Numbered from the stretch's first letter, positions 54,157 through 63,507 are shown. The stretch: 64,000 nucleotides of DNA from Enterobacter cancerogenus (GCA_000773965.1 JRUP01000006.1:186001-250000), one strand, 5' to 3'. Notes: generated by a model from the letters alone, not told the origin. A program made the numbers and translations.

Positions 54157-55053
54157 TTACTCTAAATTCTTGCTATTTAACACGGGCGCCTGATCAAGCA
54201 ACCATTGAAGCAATAGCTTGATGTTGGGCGCTTCCGGCCGGGTTTTCGGCCACACCAGATAATAACCGTCCCCTGTCGCCACCGGCTGGTTAAATGGCAG
54301 CACCAGTAAGCCGTTGTTGATCGCCTCCTGGCTGAGCAGCAAGTCACCAATTGAAACGCCGTGTCCACTGATCGCCGCCATCGTGCCCTGTTCCAGCGTA
54401 TCGAACAGTTTGCCTTGCCACAGATTGATAGCCGGTGCATCAGCTGCCCCCTGTGACCACCTCAGCCAGTCGCGGCGATCGTGTGAGGGGTGAATCAATT
54501 CACAACTTGCCAATTGCGTTTGTGCCTGTCGTTCCAGTGCGGGAGCGCAAATCGGAATTAACCACTCCTGAAACAGCAAATGGCACTCAGTGTCTGCACC
54601 AAAATAGCCGTCGCCCAACAATATGGCGCAGTCAAAAGGTTCACGGGCAAAATCGACGTTGTCGGTGTCCATCCAAACGCTGGTAATCTGCACTTCAGGT
54701 GTTGAGTTTTGCTCGCGATAGAGTTGGAGTGCATCCAGCAGCCACCGCATAGTCAGTGTCGAAGGGGCCTTGAGACGGAGTTGATGACCCTGCTGCGTGA
54801 AGGCGGCGCAAGCTTGCTCTAAGGAGGCAAATCCGGCCTGTAATTGTGCCGCTAATACGCTACCGGCAGCGCTGATTTCGACCCTGGGGCCTTTACGGAT
54901 AAACAGTTGGCAATCGAACCACGCTTCAAGGGTGCGGATGTGGCGGCTAATCGCCCCAGGGGTGACGTTGAGTGCCGCAGCGGCCTGGCTAAAAGACCCC
55001 AATTGCGCCGCACTGGCAAAGGCGCGCAACGCATAAAGTGGAGGAAGCGTCAT
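54157..55053 (-). CDS. LysR-family regulator (GcvA-like)
   Basis: 298 residues. HTH: LPPLYALRAFASAAQLGSFS, QAAAALNVTPGAISRHIRTL. The co-inducer domain has the GcvA-group features DWLRWSQGAADAP and GHGVSIGDLLLSQEAINNG. It is divergent from the LysE-type exporter at 55167, a standard regulator-exporter arrangement, so it probably activates that gene in response to an amino acid. Confidence 0.9.
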   Translation of the reverse strand: MTLPPLYALRAFASAAQLGSFSQAAAALNVTPGAISRHIRTLEAWFDCQLFIRKGPRVEISAAGSVLAAQLQAGFASLEQACAAFTQQGHQLRLKAPSTLTMRWLLDALQLYREQNSTPEVQITSVWMDTDNVDFAREPFDCAILLGDGYFGADTECHLLFQEWLIPICAPALERQAQTQLASCELIHPSHDRRDWLRWSQGAADAPAINLWQGKLFDTLEQGTMAAISGHGVSIGDLLLSQEAINNGLLVLPFNQPVATGDGYYLVWPKTRPEAPNIKLLLQWLLDQAPVLNSKNLE

Positions 55054-55166
55054 AAGGCAAACTCAATATTGAGTAAAACTCACATTCAACGACATTTTAA
55101 AGCGTTTTTCAATGTGGAAACGAAAAGCCATACTGGCGACCTTCTAATACGTTTCAGGTCGTTACC

Positions 55167-55775
55167 ATGAACCTCTCACTGCTGCTGGCGTATATGCTGG
55201 CGATTTTATTGCTGTTGATGACGCCCGGACCGGTGGTGGCGCTGATCACGGGCACGGCCGCGCGTCACGGTTATCGCCGCGCTTTTGCTACAGTGGTGGG
55301 CACTAACGCGGCATCACTGATGTTGATTGCGCTGGCTGCACTGATGTTGACGGGATTGGTCTCTCTCAATCCCTTGAGTTTGCAAGTCGCCGGGTTGCTG
55401 GGTTCCCTGTTTATTGGCGTGATTGCATGGCGAGGCTTACGTGCTGCGACAAGTGCAACCGCCCACCGGCCTGCAGCACAGGGTGGATTGCTGAAAGGCT
55501 TTGTGGTGGGCATCTCTAATCCCAAAGATATTCTGTTTTTTGCCGCGCTGTTTCCACAGTTTATCGCCATCACGCCCGATCTGAGCAAGAGCCTGATCAC
55601 CCTGGCGCTGGTGTGGATGGCCTTCGATTTTGCGGTGCTGGCGTTTTATATCATCACCGTCAAGCGCTGGCTGCCGGGAGCACATCAGCAGCGCCTGGAG
55701 CGGATATCAATGCTGATGTTGTTGCTGATCGCGCTGGCGGGAGCGTTCTACAACCTGAGGCAATTGTTGTTATAG
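55167..55775 (+). CDS. LysE/RhtB-family amino-acid exporter
   Basis: 202 residues, about six membrane helices. Family signature near the N-terminus: LLMTPGPVVALITGTAARHGYRRA, then GISNPKDILFFAALFPQF. Exports amino acids or homoserine lactone-like compounds at the inner membrane. The exact substrate is not predictable. Confidence 0.92.
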   Translation: MNLSLLLAYMLAILLLLMTPGPVVALITGTAARHGYRRAFATVVGTNAASLMLIALAALMLTGLVSLNPLSLQVAGLLGSLFIGVIAWRGLRAATSATAHRPAAQGGLLKGFVVGISNPKDILFFAALFPQFIAITPDLSKSLITLALVWMAFDFAVLAFYIITVKRWLPGAHQQRLERISMLMLLLIALAGAFYNLRQLLL

Positions 55776-55855
55776 CGTGGTATTGAAGATTTCACCCATA
55801 GCGCCGATAACGCATAGCGAATGGCTGCATGGAGCAGCAGACTAAAGGGAAAGTA

Positions 55856-56263
55856 ATGAAAAAAGCATTGATAGCGTTAGCGGTTTTAACCCTGGCAGGG
55901 TGCGCCAGACCTTATGGATCAGCCGATACCATCATCAATCAGCAAATGGTGACACCGGATGCCAGCAAGAAGCAGACACCGGTGACTGTTACGCGCCTCA
56001 AGCAATTTATTGGTAGTGCCAGCGGTGGAACCTGCAAATTCGTGGTGAACGTGGATGGTCAGGATGTCGCGATGTTGCGTCAAAACCAGTTTGTCACTGC
56101 TTATCTGGAAAATGGTCTGCACAAGTTGCGCGTCAGTAATGACTGTTCAGTGATGAGTCTGGGGATGCGCAAGTCGCTGGATATTGTGGCTGACGGCACG
56201 CCACAGGAGTACGCCACAGAAGTAGGCTTCTGGGGACAGTACCGCATGTGGCGCACTAAATAA
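55856..56263 (+). CDS. Small lipoprotein
   Basis: 135 residues from ATG 55856 (AGGGAAAG upstream). Signal MKKALIALAVLTLAGC with lipobox LAGC. The mature domain resembles PEGA-like or DUF2846-type small beta proteins (FVVNVDGQDVAML, LENGLHKLRVSND). Probably outer-membrane associated; no specific function known. Confidence 0.8.
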   Translation: MKKALIALAVLTLAGCARPYGSADTIINQQMVTPDASKKQTPVTVTRLKQFIGSASGGTCKFVVNVDGQDVAMLRQNQFVTAYLENGLHKLRVSNDCSVMSLGMRKSLDIVADGTPQEYATEVGFWGQYRMWRTK

Positions 56264-56264
56264 G

Positions 56265-56446
56265 CTACAGGTCGATCACCCGATTGCGCGATTGACTGCG
56301 TGAGCAGCACAGCGCGATAAACTGTTCAGCGGCAGGTGCTCGGGTTTTTGTGTTTCCACCCTCAGGCAATCCTCTTCAAATACCCGCAGATTGAAAGCGT
56401 GCACATCTTCTACCTGGACCCGCAGCTCGACGTTGCGGGTATTCAT
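56265..56446 (-). pseudogene. Internal-deletion relic of a VanB-type oxidoreductase (reductase subunit)
   Basis: ATG 56446 (AGGAAC upstream) begins MNTRNVELRVQVEDVHAFNL, RVFEED, like the FMN/NAD domain start of VanB-type ferredoxin reductases. In a shifted frame the end AEQFIALCCSRSQSRNRVID-L-stop matches the 2Fe-2S domain C-terminus of the same family. About 250 residues between are deleted. The adjacent divergent LysR gene was probably its regulator. Confidence 0.7.
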
Positions 56447-56582
56447 GGTGATGTTCCTGCCATTGGCTCACAAGGGCGACTGAAAGACTTCATTTTTAAC
56501 AGGACATTGTGAATAATTAGTTCTGTACAAATCCATCCGACAGAATTCAATCAAGTGTTGCAAAAAACAGTACAGGTGATGC

Positions 56583-57488
56583 ATGAGTCCGTTTTCCCGC
56601 TTTTCCGTTTACTTTGCAGAAGTGGCTCGCAGCGGCAGCTTACGTAAAGCCGCCGAGAAACTGCACGTCTCCGCGTCCGCCATTAACCGGCAGATCCTGC
56701 AGGCGGAAGAGAGCTTTGGTACGCCGCTGTTTGAGCGTTTGCCGGATGGGTTGCGGATGACCACCGCCGGTGAGTTGTTGTACGACGATGTGATGCGCTG
56801 GCAGCGCGAGTTTCGCGTTACGTGCCAGCGTTTCGACGATATTCAGGGGTTGAAGCGCGGCAACGTCAGCGCGGGTCTGGTGCAATCACTGACTAAGGGA
56901 CCGGTGGCTGATGCGATTGCGGATATTGCACGTGAACATCAGTGGCTGCGGCTGGAACTTACCGTCGACAACAGCCACGCCATCAGCCAATTGATTCGAC
57001 AGTCTGCGATTGATTTTGGCTTGATCCTGGATCCAGCGGGACAGAGTGGGCTGGATGTGTTGGCGTTTGCGGAACTGGATATGGGTATTGTCATGGCGCC
57101 CGATCATCCATTGAGCCAGTGCGATGCGCTATCGCTCAGCCAATTGAGCCAGGAACGGCATATCATTCCTGGTGATTCGCTGGTGGTCCATGAACGGGTC
57201 GATGCGCTATACCGCAAACAGGGCATGGCGCCGGATAACATTATTGCCTGCAACGATATTCGCCTGATACGCAGTTTGGTTGCTCAGGGCACTGGCGTAT
57301 GCGTGCTGAGTTTGTTGGATGTGATGACTGAAGTGCAGGAGCAGCAACTGTGCTTTGTGCCGCTGAAAAACAGCGTGATGCGTCCGCTGACGTTGGCCCT
57401 TTGTACTGCGCCATCCCGACAGTTATCGCGGGCGGCGCAGAGGGTGATTCAGCGCATCACACAGGTTATTGATGAGATGGCGCGTTAA
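56583..57488 (+). CDS. LysR-family regulator
   Basis: 301 residues. HTH: SRFSVYFAEVARSGSLRKAA, EKLHVSASAINRQILQAEES. Effector domain with MGIVMAPDHPLS and GTGVCVLSLLD. Its stop overlaps the msrA stop by 4 nt (convergent). It is divergent from the VanB-like relic and may be an orphan regulator now. Confidence 0.9.
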   Translation: MSPFSRFSVYFAEVARSGSLRKAAEKLHVSASAINRQILQAEESFGTPLFERLPDGLRMTTAGELLYDDVMRWQREFRVTCQRFDDIQGLKRGNVSAGLVQSLTKGPVADAIADIAREHQWLRLELTVDNSHAISQLIRQSAIDFGLILDPAGQSGLDVLAFAELDMGIVMAPDHPLSQCDALSLSQLSQERHIIPGDSLVVHERVDALYRKQGMAPDNIIACNDIRLIRSLVAQGTGVCVLSLLDVMTEVQEQQLCFVPLKNSVMRPLTLALCTAPSRQLSRAAQRVIQRITQVIDEMAR

Positions 57489-58018
57489 GCGTCTGATGCC
57501 TGTTTCGGAAATTTATTGCGCAGTTTCTGCAGTTTTGCCGGGATATTCATCATACAGAAGGCGTTTTCCTGTCCTTCTTTCTCCCAGAAGTTTTGGTGAT
57601 AGTCTTCAGCTGCGTACCACTCGGCTAACGGTTCCAGCTTTGTCACCAGCGGCTTGCTGAGTTCGGCAGCGGCGCGCGCTATCCCTTGTTCAGCGGCAAT
57701 GCGTTGTGCATCGCAGGTCGGAAACAGTGCGGAGCGATAACGTGAACGCACCACGCCGTCTTTGATGTTTTCCTGCGTGGCATCATGTGTCGCGAAGTGG
57801 ATGTCGAGCAAATCGTCGTAACTGACGAGATCGGGATCGAACTCGATTTTCACCGCTTCGGCGTGACCGGTGGTGTCGCTGTAAACTTGATCGTAAGTGG
57901 GTGACGAGACATGGCCGCCGATATAACCACTTTCCACGCTCAATACACCATGGATGGATTGGAAAATCGCTTCAGTACACCAAAAGCAGCCGCCGGCAAA
58001 AATGGCTTGTTCACGCAT
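57485..58018 (-). CDS. msrA: Peptide-methionine (S)-S-oxide reductase
   Basis: 177 residues. Catalytic motif GGCFWCTEA (nucleophile Cys11), then GYIGGHVSSPTYDQVYSDTTGHAEAV, all diagnostic for MsrA, and the family end WYAAEDYHQNFW. It repairs methionine-S-sulfoxide in proteins with thioredoxin. It is not fused to MsrB. Confidence 0.96.
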   Translation of the reverse strand: MREQAIFAGGCFWCTEAIFQSIHGVLSVESGYIGGHVSSPTYDQVYSDTTGHAEAVKIEFDPDLVSYDDLLDIHFATHDATQENIKDGVVRSRYRSALFPTCDAQRIAAEQGIARAAAELSKPLVTKLEPLAEWYAAEDYHQNFWEKEGQENAFCMMNIPAKLQKLRNKFPKQASDA

Positions 58019-58124
58019 CAGTCTAAGTTCCGGATAAAAAAAGTGACGTTACCTTACACGGCGGTGAAAAGTAACGCCACTGCATTGGCGCATCCTGAAT
58101 GACAGTGAGCGCGCTAAGCCGCAC

Positions 58125-58913
58125 TCAGGCTTCTATTGCTGTGTAATCGCCTGTGCCTTCAGGCCATGGCGTGAGCAAATCGAAGCCGGTCTCGGTCACA
58201 GCAAGGGTGTGTTCCCACTGCGCCGACAGCGAGCGATCTTTTGTCACCACCGTCCAGCCATCAGATAAAACACTGGTGCCTGCTTTGCCGGCATTGATCA
58301 TTGGCTCGATGGTGAAGATCATACCTGCCTGCAACTCAATCCCTGTGCCCGGCGTACCGTAGTGCAGAATCTGAGGCTCGCCGTGATAAATCTCACCAAC
58401 ACCGTGACCGCAATATTCACGCACCACTGAAAATCCAGCTTTCTCCGCCACCTGTTGGATCGCGGCGCCGATATCACCCAAAGTCGCACCGGGTTTGACG
58501 ACTTTAATGCCCGCCACCATCGATTCGTAGGTGATATCGACCAGACGTTTAGCGCGCACCGATGGCTCACCCACGTAATACATGCGGCTGGTATCACCGT
58601 ACCAGCCATCTTTGATGATGCCGACGTCGATGTTGACGATATCGCCATTCTTGAGCTTCTTCTCACCTGGAATGCCATGGCACACCACGTGGTTTACCGA
58701 GGTACAGGTGGTGCGTGTATAGCCGTGATAACCAATATTCGCGGGAACAACCTTCAGTTCATTGACAATATAGTCATGGCAAATGGCGTCCAGTTCATCT
58801 GTGGTTACGCCGGGTTTGACGTAAGGGGTGATGATTTCCAGCACTTTTGCCGCGGCGTGTCCGGCAGCGCGTGCCAGTTCGATTTCTTCAGCAGAATGTA
58901 GTTTGATGGTCAT
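58125..58913 (-). CDS. map: Methionine aminopeptidase, type I (second-copy type)
   Basis: 262 residues. Metal ligands in the standard order: DIVNIDVGIIKDGWYGDTSR (two Asp), GHGVG (His), MIFTIEPMI (Glu), and QWEHTLAVTE (Glu). It removes N-terminal methionine in the cytoplasm. It overlaps the ParD-like gene by 4 nt (ATGA), so it is coupled to it rather than to rpsB/tsf as the housekeeping map is; probably an accessory copy. Confidence 0.94.
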   Translation of the reverse strand: MTIKLHSAEEIELARAAGHAAAKVLEIITPYVKPGVTTDELDAICHDYIVNELKVVPANIGYHGYTRTTCTSVNHVVCHGIPGEKKLKNGDIVNIDVGIIKDGWYGDTSRMYYVGEPSVRAKRLVDITYESMVAGIKVVKPGATLGDIGAAIQQVAEKAGFSVVREYCGHGVGEIYHGEPQILHYGTPGTGIELQAGMIFTIEPMINAGKAGTSVLSDGWTVVTKDRSLSAQWEHTLAVTETGFDLLTPWPEGTGDYTAIEA

Positions 58914-59155
58914 TGCGCGATTCCCTGCGAGGTTAATGTAGGCTGGTCAAGCAGCTGCGCTAAATCTGCGCCGCCGTCACGTTCGACACGCATCAACAGG
59001 CGCGTCAGTTCCTGAAGGTTGAGGTCAGGATAAAGCTCAGCCAGCATGCCAATCTTCATCCAGTGTTCTGCCTGCGCATTGATGGAACGGCTCAACGCCG
59101 TGCTCGCGATACGCAGATTCTCATGCATCAGATCAGAAATTTTTACGATACCCAT
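58910..59155 (-). CDS. ParD-like small protein coupled to map
   Basis: 81 residues from MGIVKISDLMHENLRIASTA (start 59155; the frame is open up to 59191). Ribbon-helix-helix-like start and ALSRSINAQAEHWMKIGMLA match the ParD-like family often found next to this kind of map. No toxin gene is adjacent, so it is not obviously part of a toxin-antitoxin pair; it may act as an autoregulator of the operon. Confidence 0.8.
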   Translation of the reverse strand: MGIVKISDLMHENLRIASTALSRSINAQAEHWMKIGMLAELYPDLNLQELTRLLMRVERDGGADLAQLLDQPTLTSQGIAQ

Positions 59156-59911
59156 TATGCGATCCGTATATGAAACATAGTCGTTTTGCATATAGGTTAC
59201 GCTGCGTCCGGATAAGATGGAAGGGGAAATGTTGGGAAGTTTGCCGTGACCCTGTCTAGCATCTCCACCTCTTAGCTGTTTAAGCCTGCTACGGCGTGAC
59301 AGAGTGGTGTGATGTGTGGAGGAAAAGATAGACTAAAGAAAAATACCCTGCGCAGCGGCTTAAAATTCGTTGCAGAGTAATATCTCTGGATTCCCCTAGA
59401 GCAGGGTGGTGAAAGTTCGGGATTTGAAACCTCAGCTAAAATAAAATAATCCCTTGATTGAGAGATGAAGCTAATAAGCGAGACGCATCATTAAGAGAAA
59501 ACCTGGACAGACTTAGCGATAGGACAGGAATATATATGACGTGACGCATCGCTTATTTGATGGTTTTCTGTGCTTATTGAATTACGGGCAACAGTATGAA
59601 TTTTATGCGGTAATTATTAAATCCTATTAATGAATGCGCCATTGAGAAGATGCCTGGGCAGCCGTAATCCTTGTTTTTAATTTACGCTTCGCTTGAATGG
59701 GGTGAAGGATCCCTTTGCTCAGTTTTCATGTAAGCTTTTTGTAAAGATATTTCAGCATGACAAACCGTGATGGCGGGCATAATATGGTGATATTCATCGG
59801 TTAATAATGAGCAAAATAGACGCAAAATGGCGGATATTCTCCTTAATGATAAAGAAGTTATTCTTTTGAGTTCAGCATTGCTATCCGTGCCAATGGAATG
59901 GGCGAGTGCAA
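59156..59911. other. Long intergenic region with repeat units
   Basis: 756 bp between divergent map and the GAF-EAL gene. It holds AATAAGCGA ... TCGCTTATT inverted ends at 59473-59557 and ACGCTTCGCTT at 59684-59694. No gene recognised. Confidence 0.45.
59473..59557. repeat. 85-bp segment with inverted AATAAGCGA ends
   Basis: AATAAGCGA (59473-59481) and TCGCTTATT (59549-59557), with further partial pairing (GACGCATC near both ends). Similar in design to 51406-51533. Confidence 0.45.
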
Positions 59912-61678
59912 ATGAGCATAGCTAACGAATTGAAGCCAGGCTGCATCACGCTCCAGGCACTTCGGAATCCGGATATCTGCCGTGACGATGTACTGAGCAA
60001 ATTCACTGATTTGGTCAGTAAAACGCTGGATGTTCCCAGCAGTTTCATCTCTGTCCTTGACGATGATTTCCAATACATCAAAGCTGCGCACAACTTTAAC
60101 GTCGGTGAAACGTTGCGTGCCGATTCATTGTGTCAGTACGTGGTCGAGGGGGATCAACCGCTGGTGGTGCCCGATACCCAACTGGACGCCTGTTTTTCCG
60201 TCAATCCTTTTGTTATAGGTGAACCTTTTGTTCGCTTTTATGCGGGCGTGCCACTAAAGAGCCAGGAAGGGCTGGTCTTAGGCACGCTGTGCGTGGTGGA
60301 TAGCAAACCACATACCTTTAGCGCTGAAAAGCTGGCGACGATGACGTTGCTATCCCAGCTGGTGATTTCCTTTCTTGAAGCCTGGCATTCTGTCGGTTTT
60401 ACCGATCTGGTTACAGGATTGCCTAACCGACAGCAACTGATTAGAGACCTGCAATCCTTGCGTAATGCGGGTGATAACACGCGGTATCGGCTGGTGTTGA
60501 TCGACTGCATCGATATGCCGCGAGCCTATGAGCTGGCGCGTTCGTTGGGCATGGCACCGGTCGAAGGGCTTCTCAAAGATATGGCAACGTTACTGCCGCT
60601 ACGTCTGCGTCCCGGCAAAAATGAACTGCTCTATACCGTGGCAACCGGGCGGTTCGCGCTATTAACTCAACAAGAAAGTCCATTGTGCGCCGAGTGGGTT
60701 GCGCGACGAATGGAAGGCGTACGCGCCGAGATTGGCGAAGGTTTATCGGTCGATTTGGCGACACATACCGGTGAAACCCTCTTTTCGCCGTCAGAAATTT
60801 CCGCTCAGGAAGCGCTGCGTCGAGCCGTTAGTGCCTTGCATGAAGCCATTTGTCGCGGGATCCCGTGTATGAACTTCAGTGAGGAAAACGATGAGCGGCG
60901 TACGGATGACTTTACTCTCGTCAACGACCTGGCCACTGCTGTACGGCACAATCATGGCTTGTATCTGGTGTTCCAGCCGAAAATCTGTCTGAGCAGCGGT
61001 TTACCGATTGGGCTCGAAGCGCTCATCCGATGGCGCCATCCCACCCGAGGTGAACTTTCTCCTTCAGTTTTCATCCCGCTCGCGGAACAAACCACGCTGC
61101 TGCAAGAGATCACCGAATGGGTCATTGATAAAACCATTGAGCGGTTGAAACGGCTCAACGGGCAAGGTATCCAGTTGCCTGTCACGGTGAACGTTAGCGT
61201 GCGCGACTTCAGCCAGGAGAGTTTTGCTGACAGGCTCGAGAATAAGATGATCAAGGCACGTCTGCCGACGAATCTGCTCGGCATTGAGTGCCTGGAAACT
61301 GAGCGCATCATCGAAAGCGCGGCGGCCATTAAGGGACTGGAAATGTTGAAAATGCGCGGTTTTGGTATTGCGCTGGATGATTTCGGCACCGGTTACAGCA
61401 ATATCAGTTATCTGCGAAAAATGCCTCTGGATGTGGTCAAACTCGACCGTTCGATTGTCGGCGGACTTGCCACGGATACCGCATCACGCATCATCACCCG
61501 CAGCATTATCGCTATGCTCAAAGAACTGGATTATGTGGTGTTAGCGGAAGGCGTGGAAAATATTGAGACGCTCGAAGCGTTAAAAGAGTTCGGTTGCGAT
61601 CAGGCGCAGGGGTTCTTTCATTCCCGCCCATTACCTGAAAGCGAACTGGATAATTGGTTACGCTGGAAGTTAGGGTGA
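59912..61678 (+). CDS. GAF-GGDEF-EAL protein, likely c-di-GMP phosphodiesterase
   Basis: 588 residues from ATG 59912. Residues about 1-150: GAF domain (VPSSFISVLDDDFQYIKAAH, LGTLCVVDS). Residues about 165-300: GGDEF-like, starting DLVTGLPNRQQLI, but the GGDEF loop is replaced by TVATGRFALL, so no cyclase activity. Residues about 345-588: EAL domain with intact catalytic residues (FQPKI, EALIRWRHP, NVSVRDF, LDDFGTGYSN, VKLDRSIV, LAEGVE). It should hydrolyse c-di-GMP in the cytoplasm under control of a GAF ligand. Confidence 0.92.
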   Translation: MSIANELKPGCITLQALRNPDICRDDVLSKFTDLVSKTLDVPSSFISVLDDDFQYIKAAHNFNVGETLRADSLCQYVVEGDQPLVVPDTQLDACFSVNPFVIGEPFVRFYAGVPLKSQEGLVLGTLCVVDSKPHTFSAEKLATMTLLSQLVISFLEAWHSVGFTDLVTGLPNRQQLIRDLQSLRNAGDNTRYRLVLIDCIDMPRAYELARSLGMAPVEGLLKDMATLLPLRLRPGKNELLYTVATGRFALLTQQESPLCAEWVARRMEGVRAEIGEGLSVDLATHTGETLFSPSEISAQEALRRAVSALHEAICRGIPCMNFSEENDERRTDDFTLVNDLATAVRHNHGLYLVFQPKICLSSGLPIGLEALIRWRHPTRGELSPSVFIPLAEQTTLLQEITEWVIDKTIERLKRLNGQGIQLPVTVNVSVRDFSQESFADRLENKMIKARLPTNLLGIECLETERIIESAAAIKGLEMLKMRGFGIALDDFGTGYSNISYLRKMPLDVVKLDRSIVGGLATDTASRIITRSIIAMLKELDYVVLAEGVENIETLEALKEFGCDQAQGFFHSRPLPESELDNWLRWKLG

Positions 61679-62458
61679 TGCGTCTGTCCTGACTTCATCG
61701 GTTCCTGCCTCACCCATTGCCAGAGCACTGGCGCTGGCGGGATCAAATAGCGACAGACTCTCGATTTGTTCCACCATAATCACTTTACGAAACGCTAAAG
61801 CTGTTTTGGGTTTCGACATGAAATCAATTTGGTGCTGATGATACCAACGGCTGTAATTGTGCTCAACGGCGAGATTTAACGTACGTGAATCGCGATAACC
61901 GCTGAGCATCGGTATTAATACAATATTAGCCGTGCTGGCATATTCGAAGGTGGCGGCATGAATCATGCCGATGTAGATGCGTCGGGATTTTAGCGTTATC
62001 CAGGCTAACTCACCTTCTTCCATACACTGCAACAACATCTGTTCAATACCGTTCGAACGTGACAATCGCTGATAGAGGTCGCGGCGGCTGCTGGCGGTTA
62101 ATCGCGCGCTGCCAGCCCAGTTTGAGCGATACACACAAAACAGCACGGCAAAGGCGAGCATAATCACGACCGGTGCCTGAATACCCAGGAAGCTCCAGGT
62201 CATAAAATCCACATGCCAACGGGCATGCACCAGGCGGGTAAGTGCAAAAGTATTATTGATTGCGGAAGCGACGAGTAATATCAGCCAGACAATCCCGGTG
62301 GCAAACACGCCCTGTAAGACAAAAATACAACCATAAAGGGCAATTAAAAAGTAAACATCCCAGCCAAAGGAACGCTTTATTTTTAACCGACTCGACATGT
62401 CCCGGCTGGTGTACCAATAGCCACACACCATCAGCACCATAAATATTGCCGTTCCCAT
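61670..62458 (-). CDS. Membrane protein with C-terminal cytoplasmic domain, unknown function
   Basis: 262 residues. Three membrane segments (about 1-15, 32-68 with FLIALYGCIFVLQGVFATGI, 88-108) and a soluble C-terminal half (YQRLSRSNGIEQMLLQC, ITLKSRRIYIGMIHAATFEY, IVLIPMLSGYRDSRTLNLAVE). Its start directly abuts the stop of the small gene upstream, so the two are an operon. Its 3' end overlaps the EAL gene end by 9 nt. No domain recognised. Confidence 0.75.
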   Translation of the reverse strand: MGTAIFMVLMVCGYWYTSRDMSSRLKIKRSFGWDVYFLIALYGCIFVLQGVFATGIVWLILLVASAINNTFALTRLVHARWHVDFMTWSFLGIQAPVVIMLAFAVLFCVYRSNWAGSARLTASSRRDLYQRLSRSNGIEQMLLQCMEEGELAWITLKSRRIYIGMIHAATFEYASTANIVLIPMLSGYRDSRTLNLAVEHNYSRWYHQHQIDFMSKPKTALAFRKVIMVEQIESLSLFDPASASALAMGEAGTDEVRTDASP

Positions 62459-62656
62459 TTAGATATCCTTCAAGGTTTTGACATGATGGGCAAAATCGCG
62501 CTGAACTTTGGGACTTAACGGATTAACCGAAGCGTTGCCATCTTCATCAATAATGATCCTGTCACCCTCCTGAATGGATTCTTTCATATCTTGCTGGCTC
62601 ATCACTTGTAGCAATGACTCAGGGCTCTTGAAGAGGGCGATAACAAAGTGAAACAT
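62459..62656 (-). CDS. Small protein preceding the membrane protein
   Basis: 65 residues from MFHFVIALFKSPESLLQVMS (start 62656; 62668 also in frame). Acidic C-terminal half (GDRIIIDEDGNASVNPLSPK). The next gene's ATG follows the stop with no gap. Function unknown; a likely partner of the membrane protein. Confidence 0.7.
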   Translation of the reverse strand: MFHFVIALFKSPESLLQVMSQQDMKESIQEGDRIIIDEDGNASVNPLSPKVQRDFAHHVKTLKDI

Positions 62657-62906
62657 GTTATTTTCCAATTAATTTGGGTAGCTAGAGTATGGCACACTAT
62701 CCGATGTGAATTTGGGTTAGTGACTTCTGGAAGAGGCGTGTTTTCGAACTTACGGATTAATCTGTCTAAAGAGCTGAAGTAAGCGAGACCGTACTTGGAT
62801 GGAAAAGTTTGCCAGTTTTAATAATGAATGGCTTAGGGGGTCAGTATTCATTTCCTGTCGTTAAAATTAGACTACAATAAGAAAGACATTAAATATGAGG
62901 TTAATT

Positions 62907-63107
62907 ATGAAAGATCATCATACGAATGAACAACGTAATAAAGAAGGGGATGTGCATAAGGGACTTCCCGAAGCCGCCCCCAATGTCGGCAATGCGTATG
63001 AAGAGGATGACCATCCGGCAAAAGACAACCCTGAAGATCATGGAGAGATTCCGCGCACGCGCGATGATAGTAAAGATCACAAGCATGATCCTTATCAGGA
63101 TAAATAG
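62907..63107 (+). CDS. Small hydrophilic protein (66 aa)
   Basis: 66 residues from ATG 62907 (GAGG 6 nt upstream): MKDHHTNEQRNKEGDVHKGL, then PEAAPNVGNAYEEDDHPAKD and a charged tail. Disordered, His/Asp-rich; hydrophilin-like. Function unknown; possibly stress or metal related. Confidence 0.6.
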   Translation: MKDHHTNEQRNKEGDVHKGLPEAAPNVGNAYEEDDHPAKDNPEDHGEIPRTRDDSKDHKHDPYQDK

Positions 63108-63370
63108 TCCCACTGAGAATTAATCGCCCCCGACATTGAATAAACATCTCGTTAATTTTAGAGTGTGTTTAATCAATTGAAATTGTTGATTAATTACCCT
63201 GTAATTTCGAAATAAACGAAGCATGTAGTTTATAAAGTAAGCTTTTCTAGTGGTTAAAATATTTTATAAAATATCCTACGCTTGATTCACAAAATCGGTT
63301 ATTTTCTGCACCGTATCAATCATCACCCCACTAAACTACTTATACCCAATCAGGGTGAATGGAGGTATAT

Positions 63371-63496
63371 ATGTCAGAACGTCCAGATCCAGATGATGTT
63401 AAGCCGCTGCCTGGCGACGATTTACCCTTACCCGATGAAGAGGATGATGAGACTGACGATCGTGATTTACCTGATGATCAAAAACCGATGATCTGA
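63371..63496 (+). CDS. Very acidic small protein (41 aa)
   Basis: 41 residues from ATG 63371 with GGAGG 6 nt before it: MSERPDPDDVKPLPGDDLPL, then PDEEDDETDDRDLPDDQKPM. Repeated D/P units, net charge strongly negative, disordered. A good terminator follows 11 bp after the stop, supporting a real transcript. Confidence 0.65.
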   Translation: MSERPDPDDVKPLPGDDLPLPDEEDDETDDRDLPDDQKPMI

Positions 63497-63507
63497 TTCT
63501 CAATTCA

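Noticed and set aside
58910-59155. Toxin-antitoxin module
   Set aside because: No ParE-like toxin is adjacent; the coupled gene is a methionine aminopeptidase.
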